The notes beneath the pieces are model-generated. The model ran no database searches. It was not told the origin of the DNA and worked only from the letters and a program-made list of their open reading frames with translations. From Ghiorsea sp. (lineage in GTDB: Bacteria > Pseudomonadota > Zetaproteobacteria > Mariprofundales > Mariprofundaceae), in NCBI GenBank assembly GCA_030950765.1, contig JAUZQX010000146.1, positions 1 through 8,063 on the forward strand: DNA of 8,063 nt, in the 5' to 3' direction. How positions within the stretch are numbered: the stretch's first letter is position 1; every line of letters starts with the position of its first letter. Shown piece after piece: positions 6,869 to 8,063 of this stretch. The position numbers were made by a program, and so were the translations under genes.

Positions 6869-7433
6869 GTGAAACACCTCCACCAGCTTCTTGTACACCT
6901 TTAACATAACATGCAATTCTTTGCATGTTATGTGGGTGATAATCCTCAAACAAAAACCAACCCTTAACCTCTGGCAATACCGCATCATCAGGCACGGGCA
7001 ATACAGCTTTGCCACCATCTATAATATGTTTATCACACATCTTTAATAACAAACGAACCTCTGAAACAGCCCTTGCCACACATACCGTTGCACCCAACGG
7101 GTCAAGGTCATTAATATCTGCATCATAAGCTACACCGTTTAATTTTAACTTTCGTATAACATGGCGTATAAACTCTGTACGTTTTTTTCTTCGCTCAACC
7201 AAAATACCTTGAACATTAGAATTATGAATTAACAGAGGTATTCCGGGAACACCCATGCCGCTACCAATATCTAAAACAATGTCACCGTCGTTAATCCACT
7301 TTGATAGCTCAGTAGATGGTTTAATAAAGGTATCATAAAACACGGAAGGGTCTTTGATAGATGTAAGGTTCAACACCTTTCTAAACTTCATCACCTCATC
7401 ACAGTACAACTTTTGTGTAACGTCAGGTATCAT
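6858..7433 (-). CDS. rsmG: RsmG (GidB), 16S rRNA (guanine-N7) methyltransferase
   Basis: The predicted product has 191 residues, slightly shorter than the E. coli protein of about 207. RsmG uses S-adenosylmethionine to methylate N7 of a guanine in the 530 loop of 16S rRNA (G527 in E. coli). Visible signatures are LNLT (21-24), the SAM-binding motif I DIGSGMGVPGIPL (55-67), the acidic residue after strand 2 in LVERRKK (about 78-84), and VARAV (119-123). I chose the ATG at 7433 because it forms an ATGA overlap with the mnmG stop and has an AAGGA Shine-Dalgarno sequence 5-6 bases upstream. A longer in-frame start at 7469 would lie well inside mnmG. The C-terminus looks family-divergent: its last codons (VSRET then TAA) are encoded by the parS palindrome, and a perfect hairpin lies in the codons for HNMQRIACYV. 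The 3' end overlaps the probable parA start by 11 bases. Confidence 0.95.
   Translation of the reverse strand: MIPDVTQKLYCDEVMKFRKVLNLTSIKDPSVFYDTFIKPSTELSKWINDGDIVLDIGSGMGVPGIPLLIHNSNVQGILVERRKKRTEFIRHVIRKLKLNGVAYDADINDLDPLGATVCVARAVSEVRLLLKMCDKHIIDGGKAVLPVPDDAVLPEVKGWFLFEDYHPHNMQRIACYVKGVQEAGGGVSRET
6861..6876. promoter_or_regulatory. parS: parS centromere-like site (ParB binding site)
   Basis: The 16 bases TGTTTCACGTGAAACA are a perfect palindrome and match the canonical bacterial chromosomal parS consensus TGTTNCACGTGAAACA at every position. ParB proteins recognise this site through their helix-turn-helix, load as CTP-bound clamps and spread along DNA; ParA then moves the complex. Here the site lies at the rsmG/parA junction, next to the genes for its own binding proteins. 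It encodes VSRET at the RsmG C-terminus in one frame. In the parA frame it contains the probable GTG start codon at its centre. ParB loading here could also affect parA-parB expression, which is inference. It is the only full match I found in the window. Confidence 0.95.
6877..6881 (-). promoter_or_regulatory. Ribosome binding site deciding the parA start
   Basis: On the minus strand GGAGG reads from 6881 to 6877 and lies 8 bases before a GTG at 6868-6866. It is the strongest Shine-Dalgarno match near the 5' end of parA. The nearer in-frame GTG (6877-6875) overlaps the site itself, and the upstream ATG (6907) has only a weak purine stretch before it. The site supports the 263-residue ParA and lies wholly inside the last rsmG codons. 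Confidence 0.7.
6904..6933 (-). repeat. Perfect 13-bp inverted repeat (hairpin) inside the rsmG 3' end, upstream of parA
   Basis: The arm at 6904-6916 (ACATAACATGCAA) is the exact reverse complement of 6921-6933, separated by four bases (6917-6920). In the minus-strand transcript it would form a 13-bp stem with an AGAA loop. Transcription leaves the stem 22 bases before the GGAGG of parA. No U-run follows, so it does not look like a factor-independent terminator. It lies within rsmG codons for HNMQRIACYV and covers an alternative parA ATG at 6907. It could be an operator, a translational control hairpin or an RNA-processing site; the role is inference, the repeat itself is exact. Confidence 0.85.
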
Positions 7434-8063
7434 ACTTGTCCTTTCAAGCGAGAAGCTGATTTTAACCAAATCAACATACAGCTAATTGCTGCAGGTGTAA
7501 CACCTGATATCTGAGAAGCTTGAGCTAACGTTTGAGGGCGACTTGAAGCTAACTTCTGCCTAGCCTCAGTACTTAGACCTAACACAAGTGCGTAATCTAT
7601 ATCATTCGGCACTTTAATACTTTCTAAGTTTTTAAACTTATCAACTTCTAGTTGTTGTTTATCCAAGTAACCATCATAATGAAGTAAAGCACGTACCGAT
7701 GCCTCATCCCTAACACTTAATTCACTTAAACCAAGTAGTGGTAAAACCTGACCAACATCCACATCTGCACGATGGCAGTATGCTGAAATAGACATTCCCT
7801 GTTTTGGAGCAGGTAAACCTAAATCATCCAGTTTTTTAACCCACACCTTACCTGTGCCTACAATAAGTTTTTTTATAGATTCTTCAGCACGGGTATACAT
7901 CTCACGTCTTTGTTGATAACGGGCCTTCCAAGCATTATTAAGCAAACCAAGGTCTAATGCATGACCTGATAGCCTGATATCCGCATTATCTTCACGCAAC
8001 TGCAAACGAAATTCAGCCCGTGATGTGAACATACGGTATGGCTCACTCACACCTTTATGCACA
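7430..8063 (-). CDS. mnmG: MnmG (GidA), tRNA uridine 5-carboxymethylaminomethyl modification enzyme, C-terminal part
   Basis: The reading frame enters from the right edge and gives about 210 residues, the C-terminal third of a protein usually near 630 residues. The FAD/NAD-binding N-terminal part lies outside the window. The piece opens with the family signature EPYRMFTSRAEFRL followed by LREDNADIRL, and later shows YDGYLDKQQ and, near the end, ISGVTPAAIS with a final LIWLK. These match the MnmG helical C-terminal domain, which in the family contacts MnmE and tRNA. With MnmE, MnmG modifies the wobble uridine (U34) of certain tRNAs in the cytoplasm. The TGA stop (7430-7432) overlaps the rsmG ATG as ATGA, so the two are probably translationally coupled. 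The mnmG-rsmG-parAB order is common near bacterial chromosome origins. The 5' truncation is only the window edge. Identity is very secure. Confidence 0.97.
   Translation of the reverse strand, partial: VHKGVSEPYRMFTSRAEFRLQLREDNADIRLSGHALDLGLLNNAWKARYQQRREMYTRAEESIKKLIVGTGKVWVKKLDDLGLPAPKQGMSISAYCHRADVDVGQVLPLLGLSELSVRDEASVRALLHYDGYLDKQQLEVDKFKNLESIKVPNDIDYALVLGLSTEARQKLASSRPQTLAQASQISGVTPAAISCMLIWLKSASRLKGQV

Noticed and set aside
6894..6960. Weak promoter-like hexamers upstream of parA around the hairpin
   Set aside because: The best pairs match the sigma-70 consensus at only 3-4 of 6 bases in each box, which AT-rich DNA gives by chance; not enough to call a promoter.
7492..7506. Inverted repeat CAGGTG-TAA-CACCTG near the mnmG 3' end
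   Set aside because: It encodes the conserved MnmG residues SGVTPA; short arms and strong protein constraint make a separate role unlikely.
1..8063. Defence island, mobile element or undescribed multi-gene system
   Set aside because: Every frame of real length belongs to a known housekeeping family with intact motifs, and no transposase, integrase, direct repeat array or unexplained gene was found.

Overview
The window is a dense, gap-free run of eleven protein genes, plus the start codon of a twelfth, all on the minus strand. In transcription order (right to left) they are: mnmG (3' part only) - rsmG - parA - parB - an M23 metallopeptidase - kdsD - kdsC - lptC - lptA - lptB - ubiX - start of an unidentified gene. 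Several junctions are ATGA or TGATG overlaps and no gap exceeds about 25 bases. The whole stretch could therefore be one transcription unit, or a few nested ones. No rRNA, tRNA, CRISPR array, insertion sequence, prophage gene or factor-independent terminator was seen.

The organism is a Gram-negative bacterium. The Kdo (kdsD, kdsC) and lipopolysaccharide transport (lptC, lptA, lptB) genes imply an outer membrane with LPS. The proteins look proteobacterial and the DNA is moderately AT-rich by eye. In gammaproteobacteria kdsD-kdsC-lptCAB is usually followed by rpoN. Here ubiX follows lptB, and the cluster is joined directly to parAB through a peptidoglycan hydrolase gene. This hints at a deep-branching proteobacterial lineage (Zetaproteobacteria-like is one guess), but the window alone does not prove it.

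Right part (about 5200-8063): genes commonly found near chromosome origins. mnmG and rsmG act in tRNA and 16S rRNA modification, and ParA/ParB segregate the chromosome. A perfect 16-bp parS centromere site (6861-6876) lies exactly across the rsmG/parA junction and contains the probable GTG start of parA. About 27 bases upstream, inside the rsmG 3' end, is a perfect 13-bp inverted repeat with a 4-base loop (6904-6933).

Left part (1-5192): envelope genes. The M23 enzyme would trim peptidoglycan. KdsD and KdsC carry out two steps of Kdo synthesis. LptC, LptA and LptB are parts of the machine that moves LPS to the outer membrane. UbiX makes the prenylated flavin used by UbiD-type decarboxylases, for example in ubiquinone synthesis.

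Every gene belongs to a known family and I see no new multi-gene system. The most interesting points are the overlapping information at the rsmG/parA/parS junction, the adjacent hairpin, and the uninterrupted linkage of chromosome partition genes to envelope biogenesis genes.
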